Assembly: GCF_023156385.1 (NCBI RefSeq)
Contig: NZ_JAKZAK010000004.1
Location: 158,699 to 222,698 of the forward strand
Direction of reading: 5' to 3'
From: Marinobacter xestospongiae
Lineage (GTDB): Bacteria > Pseudomonadota > Gammaproteobacteria > Pseudomonadales > Oleiphilaceae
DNA length: 64,000 nucleotides
Shown here: positions 49,135 through 57,733 of the stretch, one piece after another
How the letters are laid out: the number at the start of each line of letters is the position of its first letter
How positions within the stretch are numbered: the first letter of the stretch is position 1
The notes under the pieces: generated by a model
The model's database searches: none
What the model saw: only the letters and a program-made list of their open reading frames with translations
What the model was told of the DNA's origin: nothing
Position numbers and translations under genes: made by a program

Positions 49135-50802
49135 TTACTGCCAGATCACCGGCTGGCGGCTGGAGTACCACTGCTCCAGATCCGGACGGTAAGCGCCCTC
49201 CACCACATTACGCTTGAGCTTCATGGTGGGGGTCAGGAAGTCGTTCTCCATGCTCCACTCATCCTGCACCACCGCGATGAACTGCAACTGCTCGTGCGGA
49301 TCGACGGTCTGGTTCACCTCTTTCAGCAGGTCTGAGAAACTCTGCTCAAGCTCACGGCGATAGCCCTCGTCCAGGCGGCGACGCTGGGCCTCTTCCGACA
49401 GCATCACCAGGCAGTGTGGCTGAGGGTAGTTCTCGCCGGACACGCACACCATCTCGATGTCCGGATGGCTCATCAGGCGATTCTCAATCGGAGCCGGTGC
49501 AACGTACTTGCCCTTGCTGGTCTTGAAGATCTCCTTGATCCGCCCGGTCAGACGCAGCCGTCCCAGTTCATCGATCTCGCCCTTGTCGCCGGTCTTGAGG
49601 AAGCCATCCTCCGTCATGGTTTCGCGGGTTTTCTCCTCATCCCTGTAGTAACCCATCATGGTCGCCGGGCTCTTCACCAGCACCTCACCCTGCTCACTGA
49701 TCTTGACCTCAACGCCGGGCAGCCCCTCGCCGACATAGCCGGTACGGGCTCGGCCGGGTTTGGTCATGTGGGAGTAGGCAAAGTTCTCAGACATGCCGTA
49801 GCCTTCCAGCAGTTCCAGCCCAAGGCCGCGATACCATTCCAGAATATCGTGCGACAGCGGCGCCGAACCACTGCCGGCAAACTTGACGTGCTGCAACCCC
49901 AGGTTGGCAAGGATCTTCTTCTTGACGACCCGGCGCAGCAGCGGAACCCGCATCAAACGCTCCAGCTTCTCTTTCGGCATCTTCTCGAACACGCCATGCT
50001 GGAACTTGGTCCAGATCCGCGGCACCGCCAGGAACAGCGTTGGCTGGGCGCGCCGGAGATCTTCAACAAAGGTATCCAGAGACTCGGCGAAGTAGAGATG
50101 GAAGCCCTTGTGCATGGAGCCCAGCTCCACCACAAAACGCTCAAACACGTGGGACAGCGGCAGGTAGGACAGCATGCGTTCACTGCCACTGACATCGAGG
50201 GCATCGACCCCGCCGGCCGCAGCATAGGCCATGTTCTCAAAGCTCAGCATCACCCCCTTGGGCTTGCCGGTACTGCCCGAGGTGTAGACGATCGAAGCCA
50301 GCTCCTTGGCATCGCGATGGACCTTGCCCTCCAGCGGCGGGAATGTGGCGATGATGTCGTCCCAGCTCTTGAAATCGTTGGGCGGGCTCAGCGGGTAGGA
50401 CAGACAACGCACGGATTCCGGTACGCCGGACTTCATGCTGTCCCAGTCGTCCAGCTTGCCGACAAACAGCACTTCACAGCCGCTGTGATCAAGGATGTAG
50501 CGCACGGTATCGGCGTTCAGGGTCGGGTACAGCGGCACCGAGACATGGCCCGCCATCCAGATCGCCCAGTCCGACATGATCCAGTGCGCGCAGTTCTTCG
50601 ACACAATACCGATTCGGCTGCCTTCCGGCAGGTTCAGTGACTTGAGGTAGGACGCCATACGCCGGGCCTCGCCCACAGCGCGGCGCCAGGTGTAATCAAT
50701 GACCTGGCCACCACCCATGGGCTGAGTCAGATAAACAGCTTCGGCTTTGGCGGCCTCCCAGTGGTAGACCATTTCCAGGGGGAGTTTGTGATTATTGTCC
50801 AT
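49135..50802 (-). CDS. AMP-dependent long-chain acyl-CoA synthetase family protein
   Basis: This 555-residue adenylate-forming enzyme likely activates medium or long fatty acids. The motif YTSGSTGKPKGVMLSFENMA, the block LLEGYGMSENFAYSHMTKPG, and KTGDKGEIDELGRLRLTGRIKE are all present. The C-terminal Lys lies in PTMKLKRNVVEGAY. The ATG at 50802 follows AAGGAAGG and begins MDNNHKLPLEMVYHWE; the frame is open further upstream but shows no conservation. It is clearly paralogous to the enzyme encoded at 37.0-38.7 kb. Confidence 0.88.
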   Translation of the reverse strand: MDNNHKLPLEMVYHWEAAKAEAVYLTQPMGGGQVIDYTWRRAVGEARRMASYLKSLNLPEGSRIGIVSKNCAHWIMSDWAIWMAGHVSVPLYPTLNADTVRYILDHSGCEVLFVGKLDDWDSMKSGVPESVRCLSYPLSPPNDFKSWDDIIATFPPLEGKVHRDAKELASIVYTSGSTGKPKGVMLSFENMAYAAAGGVDALDVSGSERMLSYLPLSHVFERFVVELGSMHKGFHLYFAESLDTFVEDLRRAQPTLFLAVPRIWTKFQHGVFEKMPKEKLERLMRVPLLRRVVKKKILANLGLQHVKFAGSGSAPLSHDILEWYRGLGLELLEGYGMSENFAYSHMTKPGRARTGYVGEGLPGVEVKISEQGEVLVKSPATMMGYYRDEEKTRETMTEDGFLKTGDKGEIDELGRLRLTGRIKEIFKTSKGKYVAPAPIENRLMSHPDIEMVCVSGENYPQPHCLVMLSEEAQRRRLDEGYRRELEQSFSDLLKEVNQTVDPHEQLQFIAVVQDEWSMENDFLTPTMKLKRNVVEGAYRPDLEQWYSSRQPVIWQ

Positions 50803-51235
50803 GGACCTTCCTTGTTGTGTATCGGGAGTCTTGAGGTGCTCCCTTGGTTGGTTTTTGAGGTTGAGGTGTGTGGTATCGTTGTTATGAATAGCCCCTTGCC
50901 GGGGTTGTCGTTCTCGTTGTTGGACAGCCTTGGATGACACTGCATTGACTGTTACGACTTTGGTCTTACATTTCACCACACCCTGTCACCACAAAATGTG
51001 ATGCAACCAAAACTATTTCTTTCCTGATACGCCCGTTGGCGAATGAAACGCGCCTGCAGCCGCCATCACCCTCAGGTCGTGAGCACGGCGGCAACAAATA
51101 TCCGTAACTTGCCAAAGCGCGAGCCTGAATGCTGTGCTAAACTGCCGCCTTTTTTGGGAGGGCCTGCCCGGAGGACCGCATCCCGCGGGAGCCCGCAGCC
51201 ACGACCACCGACAACAAACCTGGGAGACACGGCAC
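50803..51235. other. Divergent intergenic region, 433 bases, no gene seen
   Basis: It separates the acyl-CoA synthetase gene (minus strand) from the ABC binding-protein gene (plus strand). A possible extended -10 element (TGCTAAACT, 51135-51143) lies about 100 bases before the latter, without a convincing -35 box. The leader after it is GC-rich, with short dyads (51155-51205). No conserved RNA was recognised. Confidence 0.4.
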
Positions 51236-52210
51236 ATGGCCAAGAGGACTCTGCGCACCCTGCTGGGCGCCATGCTGATGGCAACAACCAGCCTGGCACA
51301 GGCAAACGACCCGAAATCCGTGGCAATCACACAGATCGTCGAACACCCTGCCCTGGATGCGGTATACGAAGGCGTTAAAGATGAACTGGCAGACCGCGGC
51401 TACCGCGAGGGTGAAAACCTCACCGTCAGCCACGAAAGCGCCCAGGGCAACTCTGCCATCGCCGCCCAGATCGCCCGCAAGTTTATTGGCGAGAGCCCGG
51501 ACGTGATTGTCGCCATCGCCACTCCGTCGGCCCAGACCATGGCCGCCGCCGCCCGCGGTCTGCCGGTGGTGTTTGCCGCCGTGACCGATCCGGTTGGCGC
51601 CAAGCTGGTATCCAACCTGGAAGCACCGGGCGCCAACATTACCGGCGTTACCGACATGCTTCCCATCGACCGTCATCTCGACATGCTCCAGCGCATCATG
51701 CCGGACGCCAAGCGCATCGGCACCGTCTACAACCCGGGTGAGGCCAACGCCGTTGCCCTTGTAGAGCTGCTGGAAGAGCGCCTGGCGGCGCGTGGTCTGG
51801 AGCTGGTGAAAGCCGCCGCCACCAAGACCTCGGAAGTACTGGGTGCGTCCCGTTCCCTGGTTGGCAAGGCCGACGCCATCTACCTGACCACCGACAACAC
51901 CGTCGTCAGTGCGGCTGAAGCCGTGGTGTCTGTGGGTGAGCGCGCCAAGATCCCGGTGTTCGCCGCCGACACAGCCACCGTCAGCCGTGGCGCCGTTGCC
52001 GCCCTGGGCTTTGACTACTACGACCACGGCCGTCAGGCCGGCTCCATGGTTGCCCGCATTCTGGAAGGCCAGAAGCCGGGTGACATGGCGGTCGAGTCCG
52101 TTGATACCCTGAACCTGTTCGTCAACCCGGCCGCCGCCGAGCGGATGGGCATCACCCTGAGCGAGGAGGTCATCAGCTCCGCTCAGGAAGTGGTCAGCAG
52201 CGACGACTAA
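51236..52210 (+). CDS. ABC transporter substrate-binding protein (TrpX-like, PF04392 family)
   Basis: This 324-residue periplasmic protein has a signal peptide ending near residue 23 (SLAQA-N). It belongs to the ABC substrate-binding family related to Rbs-type proteins (PF04392), seen from VAITQIVEHPALDAVYEGVKD, IAAQIARKF, PSAQTMAAA and PVVFAAVTDPVGAKLV. In Gram-positive bacteria the same three-gene set (TrpXYZ) is tied to tryptophan by T-boxes. In proteobacteria the ligand is unknown. The permease and ATPase genes follow, so the importer is complete. Confidence 0.88.
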   Translation: MAKRTLRTLLGAMLMATTSLAQANDPKSVAITQIVEHPALDAVYEGVKDELADRGYREGENLTVSHESAQGNSAIAAQIARKFIGESPDVIVAIATPSAQTMAAAARGLPVVFAAVTDPVGAKLVSNLEAPGANITGVTDMLPIDRHLDMLQRIMPDAKRIGTVYNPGEANAVALVELLEERLAARGLELVKAAATKTSEVLGASRSLVGKADAIYLTTDNTVVSAAEAVVSVGERAKIPVFAADTATVSRGAVAALGFDYYDHGRQAGSMVARILEGQKPGDMAVESVDTLNLFVNPAAAERMGITLSEEVISSAQEVVSSDD

Positions 52211-52229
52211 CATCATCCCCGTAAGCCCC

Positions 52230-52256
52230 GGAACGGCGCCCATAAGGCGCCGTTCC
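52230..52256 (+). other. Perfect 11-bp stem between binding-protein and permease genes
   Basis: GGAACGGCGCC and GGCGCCGTTCC flank the loop CATAA. It lies 19 bases past the stop of the binding-protein gene and has no T-run. It is the kind of structure that protects the upstream message so that more binding protein than permease is made. Confidence 0.65.
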
Positions 52257-52284
52257 CCGATCCAGTCACAGCGAATACCTACCC

Positions 52285-53193
52285 ATGCTCAGTGAAATCG
52301 CATTCTACGGCGCCCTGGAAACCGGCCTTATCTACGGCCTGGTGGCGTTCGGCATCTATCTGTCTTTCCGTGTTCTCGACTTTCCCGACCTGACGGTCGA
52401 TGGCAGCTTCCCGCTGGGTGCGGCCGTTGCCGCCATCCTGATCCTCCAGGGCGTCAACCCCTGGCTGGCCACCGGCGCCGCCGTGCTGGCCGGTATGGCA
52501 GCGGGTGCCGTGACCGCACTGCTGAACGTCAAACTGAACATCCTGAACCTGCTGGCGTCGATCCTCACCATGATCGCGCTGTACTCCGTCAACCTGCGCA
52601 TCATGGGACGCCCAAACGTTGCCCTGCTGGGCGAGGAGACCGTGCTGGAATGGTGGTATGACACCTTCGACTACCTGCCCTACCACACGGTGCCAGTGCT
52701 GCTGTTCGCCATCGTGGTGGTGATCGGCATGATTCTGCTGTGGCGCTTCATGAAATCCGAGACCGGCCTGGCCATGCGCGCCACCGGCGCCAATGCCCGC
52801 ATGGCGCGGGCCCAGGGCATTGCCACCGGCGCCATGATCGTACTCGGCGTGGCTCTCTCCAACGGCCTGGTTGGCCTGGCAGGGGCGCTGTTTGCCCAGA
52901 GCCAGGGCGCAGCGGACGTCACCATGGGCGTGGGCGTCATCGTCATCGGCCTGGCGTCGTTGATTGGTGGTGAAGCCGTGATCACCCCATCAACGGTGAT
53001 CAAGGCGCTGCTGGCCTGCGTGGTTGGCGCCATCATGTACCGCCTGGCCATCGCGCTGGCGCTCAACGCCAATTTCATGGGCCTGCAGGCGCAGGACCTG
53101 AACCTGATCACCGCCGTGCTGGTCACTCTGGCCATCGTACTGCCGGGCGTGCGCACCTCCATCCGCTCACGACTGACCCGCAACAAGGCCTGA
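52285..53193 (+). CDS. ABC transporter permease (TrpY-like, BPD_transp_2 type)
   Basis: This is the membrane subunit of the importer. It has 302 residues with about eight hydrophobic helices of the branched-chain amino acid/ribose permease type. The conserved region TGLAMRATGANARMARAQGI serves as the ATPase contact. The start at 52285 gives MLSEIAFYGALETGLIYGLVAFG, a typical beginning. Only 10 bases separate it from the ATPase gene. Confidence 0.9.
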   Translation: MLSEIAFYGALETGLIYGLVAFGIYLSFRVLDFPDLTVDGSFPLGAAVAAILILQGVNPWLATGAAVLAGMAAGAVTALLNVKLNILNLLASILTMIALYSVNLRIMGRPNVALLGEETVLEWWYDTFDYLPYHTVPVLLFAIVVVIGMILLWRFMKSETGLAMRATGANARMARAQGIATGAMIVLGVALSNGLVGLAGALFAQSQGAADVTMGVGVIVIGLASLIGGEAVITPSTVIKALLACVVGAIMYRLAIALALNANFMGLQAQDLNLITAVLVTLAIVLPGVRTSIRSRLTRNKA

Positions 53194-53203
53194 GGGGGAA
53201 CCG

Positions 53204-53998
53204 ATGATTAGTGCAAGCAACCTGAAACTGACCTTCGGCAAAGGCACCCCGCTGGAGAACCCGGCCCTGCGCGGCATGAGCCTGACCGTCAACCAGGGCG
53301 AGTTCGTGACGGTGATCGGCAGTAACGGCGCCGGCAAGTCCACCTTCCTCAACTCCCTCGCCGGCGAAGTGATGGTGGACAGCGGCCAGATTGTGGTGGA
53401 CAACCAGGACGTAACCCGCCTGCCCACCCACAAACGGGCGCGCAATGTCGCCCGGGTATTCCAGGACCCGCTGGCGGGCACCTGCGAATCCCTGAGCATT
53501 GAGGAAAACCTGGCCCTGGCCATCAAGCGCGGCCAGCGCCGGGGCCTGACCGCAGCGGTGAAGGCGCGCTATATGGACCAGTTCCGCAGCAGCCTGTCCA
53601 CACTCAAGCTGGGTCTGGAAAATCGTCTCGGCGACAAGATGGGCCTGCTGTCCGGCGGACAACGTCAGGCCGTAAGCCTGCTGATGGCGAGCCTGACACC
53701 GTCCAGCATCCTGCTGCTGGACGAGCATACCGCCGCTCTTGATCCCAAGACCGCCAATTTCGTGCTGGAGCTGACCCAACAGATCATCGAGGAGCAGAAA
53801 CTCACCGCCCTGATGGTCACCCACAGCATGAAGCAGGCGCTGGAAGTGGGCAGCCGTACAGTGATGCTGCACCAGGGCCAGGTGGTGTTCGACATCGCCG
53901 GTCCCGAACGCGACGGCCTGGAAGTCAAAGATCTGCTCGGACTGTTCGAGCAACAGCGCGGCCTGCAGATCGACGACGACAGCCTGCTGCTGGACTGA
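53204..53998 (+). CDS. ABC transporter ATP-binding protein (TrpZ-like)
   Basis: This ATPase subunit energises the importer. It has 264 residues, with Walker A GSNGAGKST near residue 45. The family signature reads LLSGGQRQAV, Walker B reads ILLLDEHTAALDP with His after the catalytic Glu, and the switch is MVTHSMKQAL. The DEHTAALDP form is usual for this transporter group. A terminator-like stem follows at 54018-54040. Confidence 0.92.
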   Translation: MISASNLKLTFGKGTPLENPALRGMSLTVNQGEFVTVIGSNGAGKSTFLNSLAGEVMVDSGQIVVDNQDVTRLPTHKRARNVARVFQDPLAGTCESLSIEENLALAIKRGQRRGLTAAVKARYMDQFRSSLSTLKLGLENRLGDKMGLLSGGQRQAVSLLMASLTPSSILLLDEHTAALDPKTANFVLELTQQIIEEQKLTALMVTHSMKQALEVGSRTVMLHQGQVVFDIAGPERDGLEVKDLLGLFEQQRGLQIDDDSLLLD

Positions 53999-54017
53999 TC
54001 GCCCCACCCTGCCCGAT

Positions 54018-54040
54018 GCCCGGCGCAACCCGCGCCGGGC
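54018..54040 (+). terminator. Terminator-like hairpin after the ABC importer operon
   Basis: GCCCGGCGC and GCGCCGGGC form a perfect 9-base-pair stem with the loop AACCC, 20 bases after the stop codon. The tail is AATTCG followed by a C-run rather than T, so it may be a Rho-independent terminator only weakly. Confidence 0.55.
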
Positions 54041-54115
54041 AATTCGCCCCCCCCCCATCAGCAGCCAGCTCCGCCAGGAGCACCCGAAAATGGCCGTGTC
54101 GGTACGCACATTCCG

Positions 54116-54131
54116 GCACTATATCTAGTGT
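54116..54131. promoter_or_regulatory. NrdR-box-like palindrome A
   Basis: GCACTATATCTAGTGT matches 14 of 16 positions of the NrdR consensus ACACTATATATAGTGT. It is the best of four such sites before nrdJa, but it lies 430 bases upstream of the gene, within a 560-base gene-free stretch (53999-54558). Confidence 0.6.
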
Positions 54132-54249
54132 TTTCGGCTTGACGCCCTCAAGTCCCTATCAAGCCTGATTTTTTCGCCTTGCAAGGGGATTTCCATTGAT
54201 TTTGTCGCGATCACCCGCCCCGGCTCATAGTTCCCGTCTTATTCACAGA

Positions 54250-54265
54250 CCACTATATCCTGTTA
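54250..54265. promoter_or_regulatory. NrdR-box-like site B overlapping a possible promoter
   Basis: CCACTATATCCTGTTA matches about 10 of 16 NrdR consensus positions. A TATACT hexamer at 54264-54269, a candidate -10 element, abuts it. Its left half is good and its right half weak. Confidence 0.35.
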
Positions 54266-54395
54266 TACTTCCCTGAAATCGCCCCACATATTGGGCTTTT
54301 ATTGAACAATACAGTCAATCTGTAACCAGCCGGTTCGCAAACCAGGCCTGGTTACCCGGCCGACGCGCTGGCGCGGGCCGTCGACCCTGAAGCAA

Positions 54396-54411
54396 CCACC
54401 AGATGTAGTGG
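54396..54411. promoter_or_regulatory. NrdR-box-like site C
   Basis: CCACCAGATGTAGTGG keeps 11 of 16 consensus positions with a palindromic outline. It is the first of a tandem pair with the site at 54417, the two starts being 21 bases (two helical turns) apart. Confidence 0.5.
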
Positions 54412-54416
54412 TGTAC

Positions 54417-54432
54417 GCACCACATATAGTGG
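54417..54432. promoter_or_regulatory. NrdR-box-like site D
   Basis: GCACCACATATAGTGG keeps 12 of 16 NrdR consensus positions, and ACCACATATAGTGGT is nearly a perfect palindrome. It lies 127 bases before the nrdJa start. NrdR boxes characteristically occur as tandem pairs before ribonucleotide reductase genes, as C and D do here. Confidence 0.55.
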
Positions 54433-54558
54433 TTGCTGGCAATTCAGCGCATACACGTATTTCAGGAACCGGACAGCGGTGTGGTCGCCCGGCCCCAGGC
54501 CAGGCTCACTTCATGTCGATTGTCCGGACCGGCATGACTCAGCACACAGAGGGTGGCA

Positions 54559-56697
54559 ATGAACGCTAAGGCACAGGCAGTGATCACGACGATTCCCATG
54601 CAGGACGCCTCACTGGATATCTGGAGCAGCAAGTACCAGCTCAAGACCAAGACCGGCGAGCCGGTGGACAAGGACATCGAAGCGACCTACCAGCGGGTGG
54701 CCACTGCCTTGGCCGAGGTTGAGAACAAGTCCGCGCGTGCCAAGCACATGAAGGACTTTGTCTGGGCCCTGCAGAACGGCGCCATTCCGGCCGGCCGCAT
54801 CACCTCCAATGCCGGTGCCGAGGCTCACAAGCCGGCCACCTCCACCATCAACTGCACGGTGTCAGGCACCATCGACGACTCGATGAACGACATCCTGGAG
54901 AAAAACCACGAAGCCGGCCTCACCCTCAAGGCGGGCTGCGGTATCGGCTACGAGTTCTCCACCCTGCGCCCGAAAGGCGCCTACGTCGCCGGCGCCGGCG
55001 CCACCACCTCCGGCCCGCTGTCGTTCATGGATATCTTCGACCGCATGTGCTTCACCGTGTCTTCTGCCGGTGGCCGCCGTGGCGCCCAGATGGCTACCTT
55101 TGACGTTCACCACCCGGACATCATCGACTTCATCCAGGCCAAGCGTGAAGATGGCCGCCTGCGTCAGTTCAACCTGTCGCTGCTGATCACCGAAGATTTC
55201 ATCGAAGCGGTCAAGAACGGCGACGACTGGCACCTCTCCTTCCCCGTCACCCAGAAAGAAGTGGACGAGGAAGGTCTGGACCTGAACGACAGCTCCCGCT
55301 TCCTGTATCGGGACTTCCCGGTGACCGAGAGCTACGTGGTCAATGACGAGGGCAAGGTCGCCTGCCGCATCTACCGCACCCTCAAGGCCCAGCTGATCTG
55401 GGACACCATCATGACCTCCACCTACGACTACGCCGAGCCAGGGTTCATCCTGATCGACAAGGTCAACCAGATGAACAACAACTGGTTCTGCGAGGAGATC
55501 CGTGCCACCAACCCGTGCGGCGAACAGCCTCTGCCCCCGTATGGCAGCTGCCTGCTGGGTTCGGTGAACCTGACCAAGTTTGTCGACTACCCGTTCACCG
55601 ACAAGGCCAGCTTCAACTACGAGCGCTACCGCAAGGTGGTGGGTATCTTCACCCGCATGCTGGACAACGTGGTTGAAATCAACGGCCTGCCGCTGGCTGA
55701 ACAGCGCCATGAAATCACCTACAAGCGCCGCCATGGCATGGGCATCCTGGGCCTGGGTTCCACCCTGGCCATGCTGCGCATGCCCTACGGTTCTGACGAT
55801 TCCGTCAAGTTTACCGAGGAAGTGGTCCGGGAAATGGCCGTGGAAGGCTGGCGCCAGTCGCTGTCCCTGGCGGAAGAGAAAGGCGTCGCGCCGATCATGG
55901 ACGACGAGTTTGAAGTGACCGCCAAGATGCTGGTGCACCGCCCCGAACTGAAAGCCGATGGCTACCAGCTCGGCGACAAGATCAAGGGCCGGGTACTGCA
56001 CGCCAAGTACAGCCGCTACATGCAGCGCATTGCCGAAGTGGAGCCGAAGCTGGTTGAGCAGCTGGCGGAGAAAGGTGGCCGCTTTACCCACCACACCTCC
56101 ATCGCGCCGACCGGCACCATCAGCCTGTCACTGGCCAACAACGCCAGTAACGGCATTGAGCCGAGCTTCTCGCACCACTACTCGCGCAACATCATCCGCG
56201 AGGGACGCAAGACCAAAGAGAAGGTCGACGTGTTCTCCTTCGAGCTGCTGGCCTACCGCCATCTGGTGAACCCGGGCGCCATGCCGTTCTCCGACGACGC
56301 CGACAAGAAGCTGCCGGAGTATTTCACCACCTCCGACGACGTCACCCCGGACCAGCACGTCGACATTCAGGCAGCAGCCCAGAAGTGGGTGGATTCCTCT
56401 ATTTCCAAGACCGCGAACGTTCCGACAGACTTCGCCTACCAGGAATTCAAGGACATCTACATGTACGCCTACGACAAGGGCCTGAAGGGATGCACCACCT
56501 TCCGCTTCAACCCCGAGGCGTTCCAGGGCGTGCTGGTCAAGGAGAAAGACCTGGAGAACACCCTGTACGAATTCACCCTGGATGATGGCAGCAAGGTGAC
56601 CCTGAAGGGTAACGAAGAGGTAGAATACGACGGTGAAACCCACACCGCCGCCAACCTCTTTGACGCCCTCAAAGAAGGCACCTACGGCAAATACTGA
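54559..56697 (+). CDS. nrdJa: Adenosylcobalamin-dependent ribonucleotide reductase, alpha subunit (NrdJa)
   Basis: This class II reductase makes deoxyribonucleotides using coenzyme B12 radical chemistry, with or without oxygen. The ATG at 54559 follows a good purine-rich site and gives 712 residues. NCTVSGTIDDSMNDIL, KAGCGIGYEFSTLRPKGAYV and NPCGEQPLPPYGSCLLGSVN hold the substrate Cys and active-site Cys-Glu pair. APTGTISLSLANNASNGIEP is the phosphate-binding loop. The C-terminal redox-active Cys tail of NrdJ is absent and is supplied by the next gene, as in the split NrdJ of Pseudomonas aeruginosa. Confidence 0.95.
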   Translation: MNAKAQAVITTIPMQDASLDIWSSKYQLKTKTGEPVDKDIEATYQRVATALAEVENKSARAKHMKDFVWALQNGAIPAGRITSNAGAEAHKPATSTINCTVSGTIDDSMNDILEKNHEAGLTLKAGCGIGYEFSTLRPKGAYVAGAGATTSGPLSFMDIFDRMCFTVSSAGGRRGAQMATFDVHHPDIIDFIQAKREDGRLRQFNLSLLITEDFIEAVKNGDDWHLSFPVTQKEVDEEGLDLNDSSRFLYRDFPVTESYVVNDEGKVACRIYRTLKAQLIWDTIMTSTYDYAEPGFILIDKVNQMNNNWFCEEIRATNPCGEQPLPPYGSCLLGSVNLTKFVDYPFTDKASFNYERYRKVVGIFTRMLDNVVEINGLPLAEQRHEITYKRRHGMGILGLGSTLAMLRMPYGSDDSVKFTEEVVREMAVEGWRQSLSLAEEKGVAPIMDDEFEVTAKMLVHRPELKADGYQLGDKIKGRVLHAKYSRYMQRIAEVEPKLVEQLAEKGGRFTHHTSIAPTGTISLSLANNASNGIEPSFSHHYSRNIIREGRKTKEKVDVFSFELLAYRHLVNPGAMPFSDDADKKLPEYFTTSDDVTPDQHVDIQAAAQKWVDSSISKTANVPTDFAYQEFKDIYMYAYDKGLKGCTTFRFNPEAFQGVLVKEKDLENTLYEFTLDDGSKVTLKGNEEVEYDGETHTAANLFDALKEGTYGKY

Positions 56698-56721
56698 TCC
56701 GGAACGACCGACACAGGAATA

Positions 56722-57423
56722 ATGAGCATGACAGTCAAGATCACCAAGAACATCGTCGGTTACCGGGTGACCAAGGCCGACAACCAGCAAGAAGCGGAAA
56801 CCACCGCCCCGGAGACCGCAGTCAAGCCGGTCGAGATGAACGAGTACATCGAACGCCCGGACTTCCTGCTGGGTACCACCTACAAGATCAAGCCGCCGGT
56901 GGCCGAGCACGCGATGTACATCACCATCAATGACATCCTGCTGAACGAAGGCACCGACCACGAGAGTCGCCAGCCCTACGAGGTGTTCATCAACTCCAAG
57001 GCGATGGAGCACTTCCAGTGGGTTATCGCCCTCACCCGCGTAATCTCCGCGGTCTTCCGTAAGGGTGGCGATGTCACCTTCCTGGTGGAAGAGCTGCGCT
57101 CGGTATACGACCCCAACGGCGGCTACTTCAAGAAGGGTGGCGTGTTCATGCCATCGCTGGTGGCCGAGATTGGCGCCGTGATCGAGAAGCATCTCAAGGC
57201 CATTGGCCTGCTGGAAAGCGAAGAGATGAGCGAAACCACAAAGCGCATCCTCGCCGAGAAGCGTGCCGAGTTCGAATCCGACGGCCAGTCCGCCCAGAAC
57301 GACGCCGCGGCCAGCGACTACCCCGCCAACGCCACGGTCTGCAACAAATGCAGCACCAAGGCTGTCATCGTTATGGACGGCTGCGCCACCTGCCTGTCCT
57401 GCGGCGACAGCAAGTGCGGCTAA
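56722..57423 (+). CDS. nrdJb: Class II ribonucleotide reductase C-terminal subunit (NrdJb)
   Basis: NrdJb carries the remaining C-terminal part of the split class II reductase. The 233-residue protein contains the ATP/fold segment NEYIERPDFLLGTTYKIKPP and NDILLNEGTDHESRQPYEVFI. It ends in a Cys-rich tail (VCNKCSTKAV, GCATCLSCGDSKCG) that should re-reduce the active-site disulfide. It starts 24 bases after nrdJa with AGGAA before the ATG. The two genes are in the same reading frame with one TGA between, an arrangement discussed under findings. Confidence 0.93.
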   Translation: MSMTVKITKNIVGYRVTKADNQQEAETTAPETAVKPVEMNEYIERPDFLLGTTYKIKPPVAEHAMYITINDILLNEGTDHESRQPYEVFINSKAMEHFQWVIALTRVISAVFRKGGDVTFLVEELRSVYDPNGGYFKKGGVFMPSLVAEIGAVIEKHLKAIGLLESEEMSETTKRILAEKRAEFESDGQSAQNDAAASDYPANATVCNKCSTKAVIVMDGCATCLSCGDSKCG

Positions 57424-57445
57424 GGTGGTAAACCTGACACGCTGA

Positions 57446-57484
57446 ATAAAAAGCCCGGAAGCGAAAAGCTCCCGGGCTTTTTTG
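57446..57484 (+). terminator. Intrinsic terminator after nrdJb
   Basis: AAAAAGCCCGG(GAGC) arms pair with GCTCCCGGGCTTTTTT around a GAAAA loop, with one mismatch, ending in six T. It stands 23 bases after the stop. It marks the boundary between the reductase operon and the AT-rich cassette region. Confidence 0.92.
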
Positions 57485-57697
57485 TTTGGAAATGAATGTC
57501 ATCAGCTTGCCCGCGTCGTTACTACGCAGTGATATTACGACCAGCAGAAGATCATGAATCGCAACGCATTGAAGTTTTTGGCCTTTTTAATTTTTGATTC
57601 TATATTTTTACGTAATATCGAAGCGTAATGATGCAGAAGCCACGTTTTTGCAATAATGAAGCGTTCGGTCTAATACGCTGTTAAAAGGAAAGTTGAT
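57485..57697. other. AT-rich spacer between nrdJb and the first cassette
   Basis: No gene was found. The stretch is AT-rich and holds GTTACTACG (57518-57526) and GTTAAAA (57680-57686). The latter resembles the GTTRRRY right core of a recombination site, but no convincing left partner was found. If it is a core site, the first cassette begins at 57680. No attI site or integrase remnant was recognised. Confidence 0.4.
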
Positions 57698-57733
57698 CTG
57701 AAGTGCTGCGGTAAGTTTCTCGAGCCCAGTATA

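Noticed and set aside
54396..54432. The TGTAGTGGT strings before nrdJa as HexR sites, because similar strings occur before zwf
   Set aside because: The nrdJa copies sit within palindromes fitting the NrdR box, and the gene is a reductase; the resemblance is probably chance.
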